Source of the DNA: Croceivirga sp.
GTDB taxonomy: Bacteria; Bacteroidota; Bacteroidia; Flavobacteriales; Flavobacteriaceae
Direction of reading: 5' to 3'
Assembly (NCBI GenBank): GCA_028281025.1
Contig: JANQKR010000017.1
Location: forward strand, 62,001-126,000
Length of the DNA: 64,000 nt
The position numbers and the translations under genes are program-made. This document shows, piece by piece, positions 1-8,299 of this stretch (its first letter is position 1; each line of letters opens with the position of its first letter). Below the pieces are notes generated by a model that was given only the letters and a program-made list of their open reading frames with translations, did no database searches and was not told where the DNA came from.

Positions 1-38
1 AATAAATCGTTTCCTATAAAATCAATATATAAAGTGCT

Positions 39-494
39 ATGAATATGAGACAGAGTTTTAAAATTGGAATACGGCTTTTCATTCTCGGATTGCTATTCCT
101 AGGTGCTGTTAGCTGTGACAATGATGACGAATCTTCCCTATCGGAATTAACATCGGAATTGGAAGGTAGTTATACTGGAGTTTTTACTGTGGAATATTCT
201 GAAGATCCCATTTTCTATGACCAATTAATGCTTACAAATGAAGTCACCATCGAATTTGAGAATGGAACTTTTACGTGCTCAAATGGAGAAAACTTTATTC
301 CCGCGGGAGGAAGTGGAACATATGAAATGAACGGAACCAAAATCACTTTTAACGATGAGAATGGATGGTTTGCCAATTTTGATTGGAATCTGATTTTGGA
401 TGGGGAATATAACATTGGGGAAAGGAATTCTGAAATCGTAATCTCAGCACGTAAGGAAATTGGATCTTATACGTATCGATTAGCTAAACCCTAA
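39..494 (+). CDS. Hypothetical lipoprotein
   Basis: A 151-residue protein of unknown function. The first 27 residues form a lipoprotein signal peptide: a basic start (MNMRQSFK), a hydrophobic stretch and a lipobox ending GAVSC, so the mature protein would be acylated on Cys26 or close to it. The rest is acidic and beta-rich with GSYTG and GTYEM segments, reminiscent of small lipocalin-like or copper-resistance-type barrels, but no family is recognised with confidence. A second in-frame ATG lies two codons downstream (MRQS), so the start could move by 6 nt. It is the first of four plus-strand accessory genes separated by similar intergenic junctions. Confidence 0.75.
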   Translation: MNMRQSFKIGIRLFILGLLFLGAVSCDNDDESSLSELTSELEGSYTGVFTVEYSEDPIFYDQLMLTNEVTIEFENGTFTCSNGENFIPAGGSGTYEMNGTKITFNDENGWFANFDWNLILDGEYNIGERNSEIVISARKEIGSYTYRLAKP

Positions 495-887
495 AAACCG
501 AACCGCCAATACAATACATAGCGCAGGTGTGGATTTGGTAATGTGCCAGGTACTGATTCCCAAACTGTTGTAAACTACTTTATCCCAGCGGAACAAAAGT
601 TTAAAACCTACCGCTAACAAGGGCCATAATTTACCCACATACTTGTCGGGAAAGTAGCTGCAATTCCTTAACTTCAAAATCAAAAGCCATCAACAGCTGG
701 ATTGCTGTTTGCCGGAAGACAGGTGCCTTGGCCAAAAATTTGTGCCTTCCTCTTGTTAATGCTCGTCGGAGGCAAGGAATCATGGTCGAGACCATTGTGT
801 GCAAGCCAAAACGGCATTGTCAATAGGGTGTAAAACAACTATGGTTCGACATTTTTGTAGGTAGGTAACCAAATCGAAAAGGCTCAA
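495..887 (+). other. 393-bp non-coding gap with two cassette-like junctions
   Basis: No credible gene is visible. The gap begins just after the lipoprotein stop with AAACCGAACCGCCAATA (495-511), and a related sequence, AAAACCTACCGCTAACAA, recurs at 603-620, as though two junction elements lie in tandem with no gene between them. Near the end, GAGACCATTGT (788-798) matches GAGACCGTTGT in the next junction (1419-1429). Imperfect inverted repeats (GCCTTCCTC and GGAGGCAAGG) lie at roughly 745-775. The 67-residue reading frame on the minus strand here looks fortuitous. Confidence 0.4.
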
Positions 888-1352
888 ATGGATATGGAAA
901 CGATTAGTTTAAGAAAGGCAACCATAAAAGACAGGGCCTTAGTGGTTGACTTTGATTATAACTTGGATAAAGTTGAGCATGTCCAACTAAAGAGGGCGGA
1001 AAAGATAACAAAAGCGATATTGGGCGAGGAATGCTTTATTATCTTGGCAGATAACAGCGCAGTTGGTTTTGTCATATTTGATTATCGTTTCTTTGATCTG
1101 GGATGGATAGAACTCATTATTATAGGGGAAAAACATAGGGGAAAAGGTATAGGTGGGCAGGCAATTGACCTTATATGCCAACAAAGTAAGACGGATAAGG
1201 TGTTTACTTCTACCAATAGTTCCAATATTCAAATGCAGAAAGCATTGGGTAAGGTTGGTTTTTCTTTTGCAGGTAAAATAAACGGCTTGGATGAAGGAGA
1301 TCCTGAGCTCTTTTACTATAAAGGGATTAACCTTAAGAAAGCGAAAAATTAA
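888..1352 (+). CDS. GNAT family N-acetyltransferase
   Basis: A 154-residue acetyltransferase of the Gcn5-related (GNAT) fold, expected to move acetyl from acetyl-CoA to an unknown amine. The acetyl-CoA binding motif A is visible as HRGKGIGGQAI at about residues 83-93, preceded by the beta-4 strand WIELIIIG and followed by the motif B helix with SSNIQMQKALGKVGF, typical of the C-terminal half of the fold. The start could be ATG 888 or ATG 894. The gene stands alone between junction-like intergenic sequences and is probably a cassette-type accessory gene. The substrate cannot be told from the sequence. Confidence 0.85.
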   Translation: MDMETISLRKATIKDRALVVDFDYNLDKVEHVQLKRAEKITKAILGEECFIILADNSAVGFVIFDYRFFDLGWIELIIIGEKHRGKGIGGQAIDLICQQSKTDKVFTSTNSSNIQMQKALGKVGFSFAGKINGLDEGDPELFYYKGINLKKAKN

Positions 1353-1451
1353 ACTGAAAAACCAAACACATGGATGCGACCGCCTTCATTCCGGAAAAAA
1401 CAGAACCATCGGTTATCTGAGACCGTTGTAGCACTATAAATGTAAGAATAC
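1353..1451 (+). other. Cassette-like intergenic junction
   Basis: A 99-bp gap starting directly after the GNAT stop. It contains AAAAACCAAACACATGGATG near the 5' end and TGAGACCGTTGTA at 1418-1430, the latter closely matching GAGACCATTGT in the preceding gap and weakly matching GAACCGTAGACCAC in the following one. No gene or terminator is visible. Confidence 0.35.
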
Positions 1452-2393
1452 GTGAAAAAGGTGCCAGTTATGACCCATTCGTTCCCCATACTGCTTTTAG
1501 GTATGCTGGTATTCCTTTTTGTTAGCTGCCAAAGGACATCGGCACCATTAAAAAAAACCATTTTTGAACCGGAAAACATATCCACCGATTCCATAGAATA
1601 TGCGCCCAGCTTTTCGCCTTCAGGTTCGGAAATATACTTCTCGAAAAGTAATGATCAATGGGGAAAGGGTGGGATGAGGAGTGCCATCCATTATTCGGTC
1701 AAAACGGACCAAAAATGGTCGAAGCCGAAATTGGCGCCCTTTTCCGGTCAATATGATGATAGTGCCCCCCATATCACCAATAAGGGAAGGACGCTATATT
1801 TTATTTCCCAAAGACCTTCAGCCAATGGGCAACACACTTCTCAGGATATATGGAAAGTGGAAAGGGATGAAAACGACAAATGGGGAACCCCCATGAGGCT
1901 GGACAGTCCCATCAATTCCTCGGCAAATGAGTATTGCCTACGGACCGATGGCTACGGCAATCTATATTTTGCGTCCGACCGTAAAGGAGGATACGGCCAA
2001 GGCGACCTGTATATGGTTAAAAGGACAACTAATGGGTATAGTGCTCCCATCAATTTGGGGAAGTCGTTCAATACGGAAAAAGGGGAATGGAACCTGGAAG
2101 TGAACAAGGAAGGCAATATAATCATTTTTGAAGCTTCCGAAAGAGCGCAGAACCAATCTTCCTATGGGGATCTCTATATAAGCTTCAAAGTAAACGATAT
2201 ATGGTCCTTGCCCCAAAATATTAAGGAGATAAATACAACTGGGAGCGATCTTTATCCAGAATTGCGGGAGGGGGAAAATAGGCTGTATTTCTCCAGTAGC
2301 GATAGTTTAAGAAGTGTCCGAACAAATATTTATTTCACTGAATTTAGCCGCCTAAAGGATAAATACGGCAAAAGTGCGGTTTTTCCGAAATGA
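1452..2393 (+). CDS. PD40 (WD40-like beta-propeller) lipoprotein
   Basis: A 313-residue envelope lipoprotein built from WD40-like (PD40/TolB-type) propeller blades. The signal sequence ends at a lipobox, FVSC. Repeats of the type YAPSFSPSGSEIYFS, APHITNKGRTLYFIS, YGNLYFASDRKGGYGQGDLY and ENRLYFSSSDSL mark successive blades; DLYMVK and DIWKV are typical strand ends. Such proteins in Bacteroidota are often exported lipoproteins related to the N-terminal part of PorE/OmpA-like proteins, but no OmpA domain is present here. The start is GTG at 1452, or ATG at 1470 giving MTHSFPILLLG, which also leaves a good signal peptide. Function is unknown beyond a likely protein or glycan-binding propeller. 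Confidence 0.8.
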   Translation: MKKVPVMTHSFPILLLGMLVFLFVSCQRTSAPLKKTIFEPENISTDSIEYAPSFSPSGSEIYFSKSNDQWGKGGMRSAIHYSVKTDQKWSKPKLAPFSGQYDDSAPHITNKGRTLYFISQRPSANGQHTSQDIWKVERDENDKWGTPMRLDSPINSSANEYCLRTDGYGNLYFASDRKGGYGQGDLYMVKRTTNGYSAPINLGKSFNTEKGEWNLEVNKEGNIIIFEASERAQNQSSYGDLYISFKVNDIWSLPQNIKEINTTGSDLYPELREGENRLYFSSSDSLRSVRTNIYFTEFSRLKDKYGKSAVFPK

Positions 2394-2487
2394 GTAAAAA
2401 ATGGAAACACGGCTCGATAAAGTCCGTAATTTAGAACTGCTATCAAATCATTGCCCGAACCGTAGACCACCAGCAGAACAAACGTAA
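2394..2487 (+). other. Third cassette-like intergenic junction
   Basis: A 94-bp gap beginning at the PD40 stop, with AAAAATGGAAACACGG near its start (compare ACCAAACACATGG in the previous gap) and GAACCGTAGACCAC close to the next start codon. The likeness to the other junctions is weak but in the same order and relative positions. Confidence 0.25.
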
Positions 2488-2850
2488 ATGGAGAAAAAGA
2501 TGACAAAAAACACAAATAAGGACAGATGCCTGACCTATTTAAGAAAGTATGCGGAGAAAGACCTGGGCGCCATCAAAGGACTATTTTCTGAAAACATCGT
2601 ATTGCGTGATTGGAAGATTCGGGTGGAGGGAAAGCAGAAAGCCCTGGAAGAAACACAAAAGAACTTTGAAGCGGCCGATTCCATAGCCATTGAGGTGCTC
2701 TCAACCTATGACGATGAAAACACAGTGGCCGCAGAATTGAAAATTACCGTGGATACCGTGGAAGAACTTTACGTTGTTGATGTCATCACATTTGATGCCA
2801 ACGGCCAAATTGCATTAATTCGAGCCTATTTGGGCAGGGGTGATGGGTAG
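2488..2850 (+). CDS. SnoaL-like / nuclear transport factor 2 family protein
   Basis: A 120-residue cytoplasmic protein with the length and pattern of the NTF2/SnoaL cone fold: an N-terminal helix CLTYLRKYAEKDL, then GLFSENIVLRDW, a central helix (KALEETQKNFEAA) and three long strands ending TFDANGQIALIRAYLG. Members act as ketosteroid isomerase-like enzymes, polyketide cyclases or dimerisation modules; the actual role here is unknown. ATG 2488 gives MEKKMTKN; an internal ATG at 2500 is an equally possible start. It is the last gene of the left-edge accessory array. Confidence 0.75.
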   Translation: MEKKMTKNTNKDRCLTYLRKYAEKDLGAIKGLFSENIVLRDWKIRVEGKQKALEETQKNFEAADSIAIEVLSTYDDENTVAAELKITVDTVEELYVVDVITFDANGQIALIRAYLGRGDG

Positions 2851-2910
2851 ACTGTTGGAAAAGGCTTAAATGCTCAATAATATTAAAAAACCCAAAGGAA
2901 AAATCCGTGT

Positions 2911-3402
2911 TTATAGTTGTTGCCTAAGTTGTCTGTAGGTTTTGGTTATGGATACCATTTCACCATCAAAGGACATTTCGCCTTGTACGGTCAAAACTTC
3001 GTTTTCAACACCGAGCTCCAAACTAATTATGGTATTGTCTTCCGTGGTATAGTTCAAGGGGACTTGGGGAGTAGCATCCCCTTCACTGTTAAATATGGTT
3101 ACCGGTCTCCAGGATGCGTTAAGAATTTGTTGAACTACAACGCATTCGCCACTTTCGTTGACTTCATAAGTATGGATTTCAGCATTGTAGTTGGGATCGG
3201 CTTCACTAAACCAATACAAAATCAATGTACTTTCTTTATCACATTCTGTTAGGGTTTGGGCAGTTCCGTTCACAATGGAACTTTCCAGTTTCCAGACCCC
3301 AAAAAACATATTTGGGTCTGCTGTATCGGGAACATCATCTTCCGTACAGGAAAAAAAGAAGCCCATTACTGCCAATACATAGACGTGTTTTAGTTTTTTC
3401 AT
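2911..3402 (-). CDS. Lipocalin-like lipoprotein
   Basis: A 163-residue predicted lipoprotein: MKKLKHVYVLAVMGFFFSC gives a basic start, a hydrophobic core and a lipobox ending FFSC. After the acidic linker TEDDVPDTADPNM comes FGVWKLESSIVNG, the hallmark opening strand of Bacteroidota lipocalin-like domains, then alternating beta strands ending ITKTYRQLRQ, as expected for a small calycin barrel. Its ligand is unknown. It is transcribed divergently from nothing nearby; DUF2911 lies upstream on the same strand with a terminator between them, so it is probably monocistronic. Confidence 0.75.
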   Translation of the reverse strand: MKKLKHVYVLAVMGFFFSCTEDDVPDTADPNMFFGVWKLESSIVNGTAQTLTECDKESTLILYWFSEADPNYNAEIHTYEVNESGECVVVQQILNASWRPVTIFNSEGDATPQVPLNYTTEDNTIISLELGVENEVLTVQGEMSFDGEMVSITKTYRQLRQQL

Positions 3403-3472
3403 GCCTCTTTTTGTTTATTTTAAAGATAGCTTTTTTGGCTAAGTCAACAATCCAGAAGACACCTAATTTCAT

Positions 3473-3502
3473 AAAAAAACTCCTAAACCAAAGGCTTAGG
3501 AG
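3473..3502 (-). terminator. Rho-independent terminator after DUF2911 gene
   Basis: On the minus strand the stem CTCCTAA/TTAGGAG (3496-3502 with 3480-3486) is followed by a run of seven T (3473-3479). It lies 27 nt beyond the DUF2911 stop codon. Confidence 0.7.
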
Positions 3503-3528
3503 CTTAAGGGTTTATCAGGTGGGAATTC

Positions 3529-4065
3529 TTAAAATATCACTGGAGTGGCAACCCTGGTGGTTCCCCAGCCCATGATCAGATGGGCGCCGCCGTCCACTTC
3601 CTTAAATGCCATGGAGAAGGCTTCCAATGCCTCATCCCCAGTGGAAACGCTGGAGGTAACCCGAACTAAATCGGCCGAATTGTCATAGGAATAGGCTCCC
3701 CATTGGTTTAGATTTTTGTTCAAAATAACGGTCCATTCCCCATCACCGGGAATGGTAAATAAAGAATATGTGCCAGCCGCTACTTTTTCACCACCAAAAG
3801 TGGCATCCTTGTAAAAGGTAATCTCAGCCGCTTCATTGGCTCCCGTACGCCATACCTTGCCAGATGGGGCCAAAGTGCCCATATCACGTCCCTTGAGTTG
3901 TGGACGACTGTAAATGACACGGACCGCTTTGTTGGACTCCTTGTAACTGGAAGGGAAAGCGGCAATGTCCGCAGGACTCTTGTCCAACCCGCTAAATTTT
4001 TGTGCTGTGGCTTCCGTGGTTACCAAGGCCAAAGCAAAGAATGTAAGTGCAAATAGATTTTTCAT
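3529..4065 (-). CDS. DUF2911 domain-containing exported protein
   Basis: A 178-residue secreted protein. Residues 1-21 are a Sec signal peptide (MKNLFALTFFALALVTTEATA, cleavage after ATA or AQ). The remainder matches the DUF2911 family of Bacteroidota: IYSRPQLKGRDM, WRTGANEAAEITF, AAGTYSLFTIPG, EWTVILNKN and the closing MGWGTTRVATPV. The family is presumed periplasmic or outer-membrane associated and its biochemical role is unknown. Expressed alone, with its own terminator. Confidence 0.9.
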   Translation of the reverse strand: MKNLFALTFFALALVTTEATAQKFSGLDKSPADIAAFPSSYKESNKAVRVIYSRPQLKGRDMGTLAPSGKVWRTGANEAAEITFYKDATFGGEKVAAGTYSLFTIPGDGEWTVILNKNLNQWGAYSYDNSADLVRVTSSVSTGDEALEAFSMAFKEVDGGAHLIMGWGTTRVATPVIF

Positions 4066-4252
4066 AAGTATTTTTGGATTTTTTCAACTCCCAAAACTAG
4101 AGTTTATAAGTCTTGCCCTTTTTTAAAAATGAGTTAAAATTTGCAGGCTTTCAGATTAACTTTGATTTCCTCCGTTTTCATTGGTTAAGATTTCATATTT
4201 ATTATTTTTTTTGATTAATTGTTTCAATCTAAAACTATTTTAGGTTTATTTG

Positions 4253-4283
4253 TTTGATACCATAAATTATAAATGCAGATTTG
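4253..4283 (+). promoter_or_regulatory. Candidate Bacteroidota promoter for asnB
   Basis: TTTG at 4253-4256, a 19-nt spacer and CAGATTTG at 4276-4283 fit the Bacteroidota primary-sigma pattern TTTG-N19-TAnnTTTG with one mismatch. The asnB ATG follows 30 nt after the -7 box. Confidence 0.5.
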
Positions 4284-4312
4284 TGTCATAATTGGAATTA
4301 ACAAAATAAGTT

Positions 4313-6007
4313 ATGTGTGGAATTGTATGTGCGTTTGATTTAAAGGAGCCTTCAGGGAAACTTCGTCCGCAATTGTTGGAAATGTCCAAAAAAGTGCGGC
4401 ATCGCGGGCCGGACTGGAGTGGTATTTATGCTGATGAAAAGGCTATTTTGGCCCATGAACGATTGGCCATTGTAGATCCTGCTTCCGGAAAACAACCCCT
4501 GTTCAGTGAGGATGGGAAATTGGTGCTGGCGGCCAACGGGGAAATCTATAACCATAGGGAACTCAGGAAACAATTTGAAGGCGATGGGACAAATGGATCC
4601 AAACCGAAGTATAAATTCCAAACACAATCGGATTGTGAAATTATTTTGGCGCTGTACCGGGAGAAAGGGGTGAATTTTGTGGACGAAATGAACGGAATCT
4701 TTGGTTTTGCCCTTTATGACAGTGAGAAGGACGAGTATTTTATTGCCCGCGACCATATGGGGATCATTCCCCTTTACATTGGCTGGGATAAGAACGGTAC
4801 ATTTTACGTGGCTTCGGAACTAAAGGCATTGGAAGGTACCTGTTCCAAAATAGAACTTTTTCCACCAGGGCACTATTTGCACAGTTCCACAGGGGAATTT
4901 GTACAATGGTATAAGCGCGATTGGATGGCGTATGAGGCTGTTAAGGAGAACGAAACCAGTATTCAGGCACTTCATGATGCCCTGGAAGCTGCGGTGAAAC
5001 GACAGTTAATGTCCGATGTACCTTATGGGGTGCTCCTTTCTGGAGGCTTGGATTCATCGGTTACCTCGGCCATTGCCAAGAAATACTCACAGATGCGGAT
5101 AGAATCGGGAGATACCACGGAAGCCTGGTGGCCTCAGCTGCATTCATTTTCCGTAGGTTTGGAAGGTTCCCCGGACTTGGCGGCCGCACAAAAGGTGGCA
5201 GATCATATTGGAACCATCCATCATGAAATAAAATTTACCATCCAAGAAGGATTGGATGCCGTCCGGGATGTTATCTACAATTTGGAAACCTACGACATCA
5301 CCACCATAAGGGCTTCAACACCAATGTACCTCATGGCCAGGGTAATCAAATCCATGGGGATAAAAATGGTACTTTCAGGGGAAGGGGCCGATGAACTTTT
5401 TGGTGGATACCTCTATTTTCACAAAGCACCGAGCCCAAAGGACTTTCATGAGGAAACCGTTCGTAAATTGGACAAACTCCATATGTACGATTGTCTTAGG
5501 GCCAATAAATCCCTTGCTGCATGGGGAATTGAAGGCCGTGTTCCCTTTTTGGACAAAGAATTTATGGATGTGGCCATGCGCATCAATCCAAAAGATAAGA
5601 TGATCACTACGGAGCGTATGGAAAAATGGGCCGTACGCAAGGCTTTTGAGGACTACCTACCGGAAAGTGTGGCGTGGCGTCAAAAAGAACAGTTTTCCGA
5701 TGGGGTCGGTTACAGTTGGATAGATACCTTAAAAGCTTTGGTGGATGAAAAAATCAGCGATGAACAAATGAAGAATGCCCATTTTAAGTTTCCCATCCAA
5801 ACACCAACGACCAAGGAAGAATATTACTACCGCTCCCTATTTGAAGAACATTTTCCTTCCGATGCGGCCGCATTGAGTGTGCCCCAGGAACCTTCGGTGG
5901 CCTGTAGCACCAAAATTGCCCTGGAATGGGATGAAGCCTTTAAAAATATGAACGATCCTTCTGGACGGGCAGTGGCCCAGGTACATGAGGATGCCTATGT
6001 AAAATAG
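4313..6007 (+). CDS. asnB: Asparagine synthetase B (glutamine-hydrolysing)
   Basis: A 564-residue class II amidotransferase that makes asparagine from aspartate, glutamine and ATP in the cytoplasm. The N-terminal Ntn glutaminase starts MCGIVCAF, so Cys2 becomes the nucleophile after Met removal; RHRGPDWSG, GEIYNHRELR and the FARDHMGI-like segment complete this domain (about 1-190). The synthetase domain carries the ATP pyrophosphatase P-loop SGGLDSS at residues 243-249 and the later SGEGADELFGGY motif. Length is typical of bacterial AsnB. It is followed by a strong terminator and preceded by a promoter, so it is probably transcribed alone. The full set of conserved motifs makes the assignment secure. 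Confidence 0.97.
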   Translation: MCGIVCAFDLKEPSGKLRPQLLEMSKKVRHRGPDWSGIYADEKAILAHERLAIVDPASGKQPLFSEDGKLVLAANGEIYNHRELRKQFEGDGTNGSKPKYKFQTQSDCEIILALYREKGVNFVDEMNGIFGFALYDSEKDEYFIARDHMGIIPLYIGWDKNGTFYVASELKALEGTCSKIELFPPGHYLHSSTGEFVQWYKRDWMAYEAVKENETSIQALHDALEAAVKRQLMSDVPYGVLLSGGLDSSVTSAIAKKYSQMRIESGDTTEAWWPQLHSFSVGLEGSPDLAAAQKVADHIGTIHHEIKFTIQEGLDAVRDVIYNLETYDITTIRASTPMYLMARVIKSMGIKMVLSGEGADELFGGYLYFHKAPSPKDFHEETVRKLDKLHMYDCLRANKSLAAWGIEGRVPFLDKEFMDVAMRINPKDKMITTERMEKWAVRKAFEDYLPESVAWRQKEQFSDGVGYSWIDTLKALVDEKISDEQMKNAHFKFPIQTPTTKEEYYYRSLFEEHFPSDAAALSVPQEPSVACSTKIALEWDEAFKNMNDPSGRAVAQVHEDAYVK

Positions 6008-6071
6008 TTTTGTTTTCATTTCGGGAAACCTCGGTTTCCTGTAAAGGAGAACCATTTTTTAATTAGTCGGG

Positions 6072-6101
6072 AAGAAGCACCAATTTGGTGCTTCTTTTTT
6101 T
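6072..6101 (+). terminator. Rho-independent terminator after asnB
   Basis: Stem AAGAAGCACC/GGTGCTTCTT (6072-6081 and 6087-6096) with a short AT loop, running into a T tract to 6101. Confidence 0.85.
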
Positions 6102-6225
6102 GTGGATTATGGAAATTATGGACACCTTTGGAGCCCGTTTAAAAGGATACTTTTTTCCACAGCTCTTTGTTAATAACTCCACTACTTCGACTATCCCTTA
6201 CCCCTTAATTTTACTGGGTATTTCG

Positions 6226-6233
6226 TATATTTG
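6226..6233 (+). promoter_or_regulatory. -7 promoter box of gyrB
   Basis: TATATTTG is a perfect match to the Bacteroidota -7 consensus TAnnTTTG, 38 nt ahead of the gyrB ATG. No clear -33 TTTG is visible at the expected distance. Confidence 0.5.
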
Positions 6234-6271
6234 TAGGATTTGAATTTTTGAAAAAAATCTAGCAAATATTT

Positions 6272-8212
6272 ATGAGCGAAGAAACAAAATCACCCCAATA
6301 TTCAGCTGACAGTATTCAGGCATTGGAGGGCATGGAACACGTTCGCATGCGACCTTCCATGTATATAGGCGATGTTGGGACAAGAGGGCTCCATCATTTG
6401 GTATATGAAGTCGTGGATAACTCCATTGACGAGGCCATGGGTGGTCATTGTGATACCATAAGTGTCACCATTAATGAGGACAATTCCATTACCGTACAGG
6501 ACAATGGTCGTGGTATTCCCGTGGGACTGCATAAAAAGGAAGGGGTTTCGGCGCTTGAGGTCGTAATGACCAAAATTGGTGCAGGCGGAAAATTTGATAA
6601 GGATTCCTACAAGGTTTCCGGTGGTCTCCATGGTGTAGGGGTGTCCTGTGTCAACGCCCTTTCGGAACATTTAAAAGCCACCGTCCACCGTGAAGGTAAG
6701 GTATGGGAGCAGGAATATGAGCGCGGAAAAACATTGTATCCCGTAAAAAGTGTGGGGGACAGTGATAAGAACGGGACCATAGTGACCTTTCATCCGGACA
6801 AGACCATTTTTACGCAAACCACGGAATATAATTACGACACCCTCGCCAATCGTATGCGGGAATTGGCCTATTTGAACAAAGGGGTCACCATTAACCTTAC
6901 GGACAAAAGGAATACCGATGACAAAGGGGAATTTGTTTCCGAAACCTTTTACTCGGAAGAAGGACTAAAGGAATTCATCAAGTTTTTGGATGAAACCCGG
7001 GTGCCATTGATCCAGAATGTGATAGCAATGGAAGGGGAGAAGAACGGAATTCCGGTTGAGGTGGCGATGATCTACAATACCGGTTTTTCGGAAAACCTCC
7101 ACAGCTATGTCAATAACATCAATACCCATGAGGGAGGGACCCATCTTTCCGGGTTTAGAAGGGGATTGACGTCTACCTTAAAAAAGTATGCGGACAATTC
7201 CGGTCTCCTGGACAAGTTGAAATTTGAGATTTCAGGGGATGACTTCCGTGAAGGGCTAACGGCCATTGTTTCCGTAAAAGTTGCGGAGCCACAATTTGAG
7301 GGCCAAACGAAAACCAAGCTTGGGAACCGAGAAGTGACCAGTGCCGTGAGTCAAGCCGTTTCAGAGATGTTGACGGATTATTTGGAAGAACACCCCGATG
7401 ATGCCAAACAAATCGTTGAAAAGGTAAAGCTTGCCGCGCAAGCCCGCCATGCCGCGGCCAAGGCCCGCGAAATGGTCCAACGTAAAAATCCAATGGGCGG
7501 AGGTGGACTTCCCGGTAAACTGTCGGACTGCTCCGATCAAGACCCGGAAAACTGCGAATTGTTCCTCGTAGAGGGGGATTCCGCGGGAGGTACGGCGAAA
7601 ATGGGTCGGGACAGGAATTTCCAGGCCATTCTTCCCTTGCGGGGAAAGATTTTGAACGTGGAAAAAGCCATGCAGCACAAGGTATTCGAGAACGAAGAAA
7701 TTAAGAATATCTATACGGCACTTGGGGTAACCATCGGTACGGAGGAAGACAGTAAAGCACTGAACCTTGAGAAATTACGCTACCATAAGGTGGTAATCAT
7801 GTGTGATGCCGATGTGGATGGGAGTCATATTGAGACCCTAATTTTAACCTTCTTCTTCCGTTACATGCGGGAATTGATTGAAGGAGGACATGTCTATATA
7901 GCAACCCCACCCCTGTATTTGGTCAAGAAAGGCAGCAAAAAACGCTATGCCTGGAACGATGCAGAACGCGATGAAATTGTGGAATCCATGAAGGGGGGTG
8001 CCGGTATTCAGCGTTATAAAGGTCTAGGTGAAATGAATGCGGAACAGCTCTGGGATACTACTATGAACCCGGAATTCAGGACATTAAGACAAGTGAGTAT
8101 TGAAAATGCGACGGAATCCGATCGTATTTTCTCCATGTTAATGGGGGATGAAGTCCCTCCAAGACGGGAATTTATTGAAAAGAACGCAGTTTACGCCAAC
8201 ATAGATGCGTAG
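6272..8212 (+). CDS. gyrB: DNA gyrase subunit B
   Basis: The 646-residue ATPase subunit of DNA gyrase, which introduces negative supercoils with GyrA. The GHKL ATPase domain shows EVVDNSIDEA (about 46-55), DNGRGIPV and the ATP lid SGGLHGVG. The TOPRIM domain carries the catalytic EGDSAGG (Glu434) and DADVDGSH (Asp512, 514, 516) metal-binding triad; the C-terminal tail has QRYKGLGEMN. The length is that of a gyrase B without the extra enterobacterial insertion. Start ATG 6272 gives MSEETKSPQYSADSIQALEG, as in other Flavobacteriaceae. It has its own promoter and terminator. Confidence 0.97.
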   Translation: MSEETKSPQYSADSIQALEGMEHVRMRPSMYIGDVGTRGLHHLVYEVVDNSIDEAMGGHCDTISVTINEDNSITVQDNGRGIPVGLHKKEGVSALEVVMTKIGAGGKFDKDSYKVSGGLHGVGVSCVNALSEHLKATVHREGKVWEQEYERGKTLYPVKSVGDSDKNGTIVTFHPDKTIFTQTTEYNYDTLANRMRELAYLNKGVTINLTDKRNTDDKGEFVSETFYSEEGLKEFIKFLDETRVPLIQNVIAMEGEKNGIPVEVAMIYNTGFSENLHSYVNNINTHEGGTHLSGFRRGLTSTLKKYADNSGLLDKLKFEISGDDFREGLTAIVSVKVAEPQFEGQTKTKLGNREVTSAVSQAVSEMLTDYLEEHPDDAKQIVEKVKLAAQARHAAAKAREMVQRKNPMGGGGLPGKLSDCSDQDPENCELFLVEGDSAGGTAKMGRDRNFQAILPLRGKILNVEKAMQHKVFENEEIKNIYTALGVTIGTEEDSKALNLEKLRYHKVVIMCDADVDGSHIETLILTFFFRYMRELIEGGHVYIATPPLYLVKKGSKKRYAWNDAERDEIVESMKGGAGIQRYKGLGEMNAEQLWDTTMNPEFRTLRQVSIENATESDRIFSMLMGDEVPPRREFIEKNAVYANIDA

Positions 8213-8241
8213 TTAATAAACGTTAACCAAGAATTCACAAC

Positions 8242-8271
8242 AAAAACCCGGATGTCTGATCCGGGTTTTTT
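8242..8271 (+). terminator. Rho-independent terminator after gyrB
   Basis: Stem AAAAACCCGGA/TCCGGGTTTTT (8242-8252 and 8260-8270) with a seven-nt loop and terminal T run. Confidence 0.85.
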
Positions 8272-8299
8272 AGTTTAGTGGAAAGAAAAATTTTACAAA

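Noticed and set aside
480-683. 67-codon minus-strand frame after the first gene
   Set aside because: It starts and ends in the junction-like gap and overlaps the lipoprotein stop; no conserved character.
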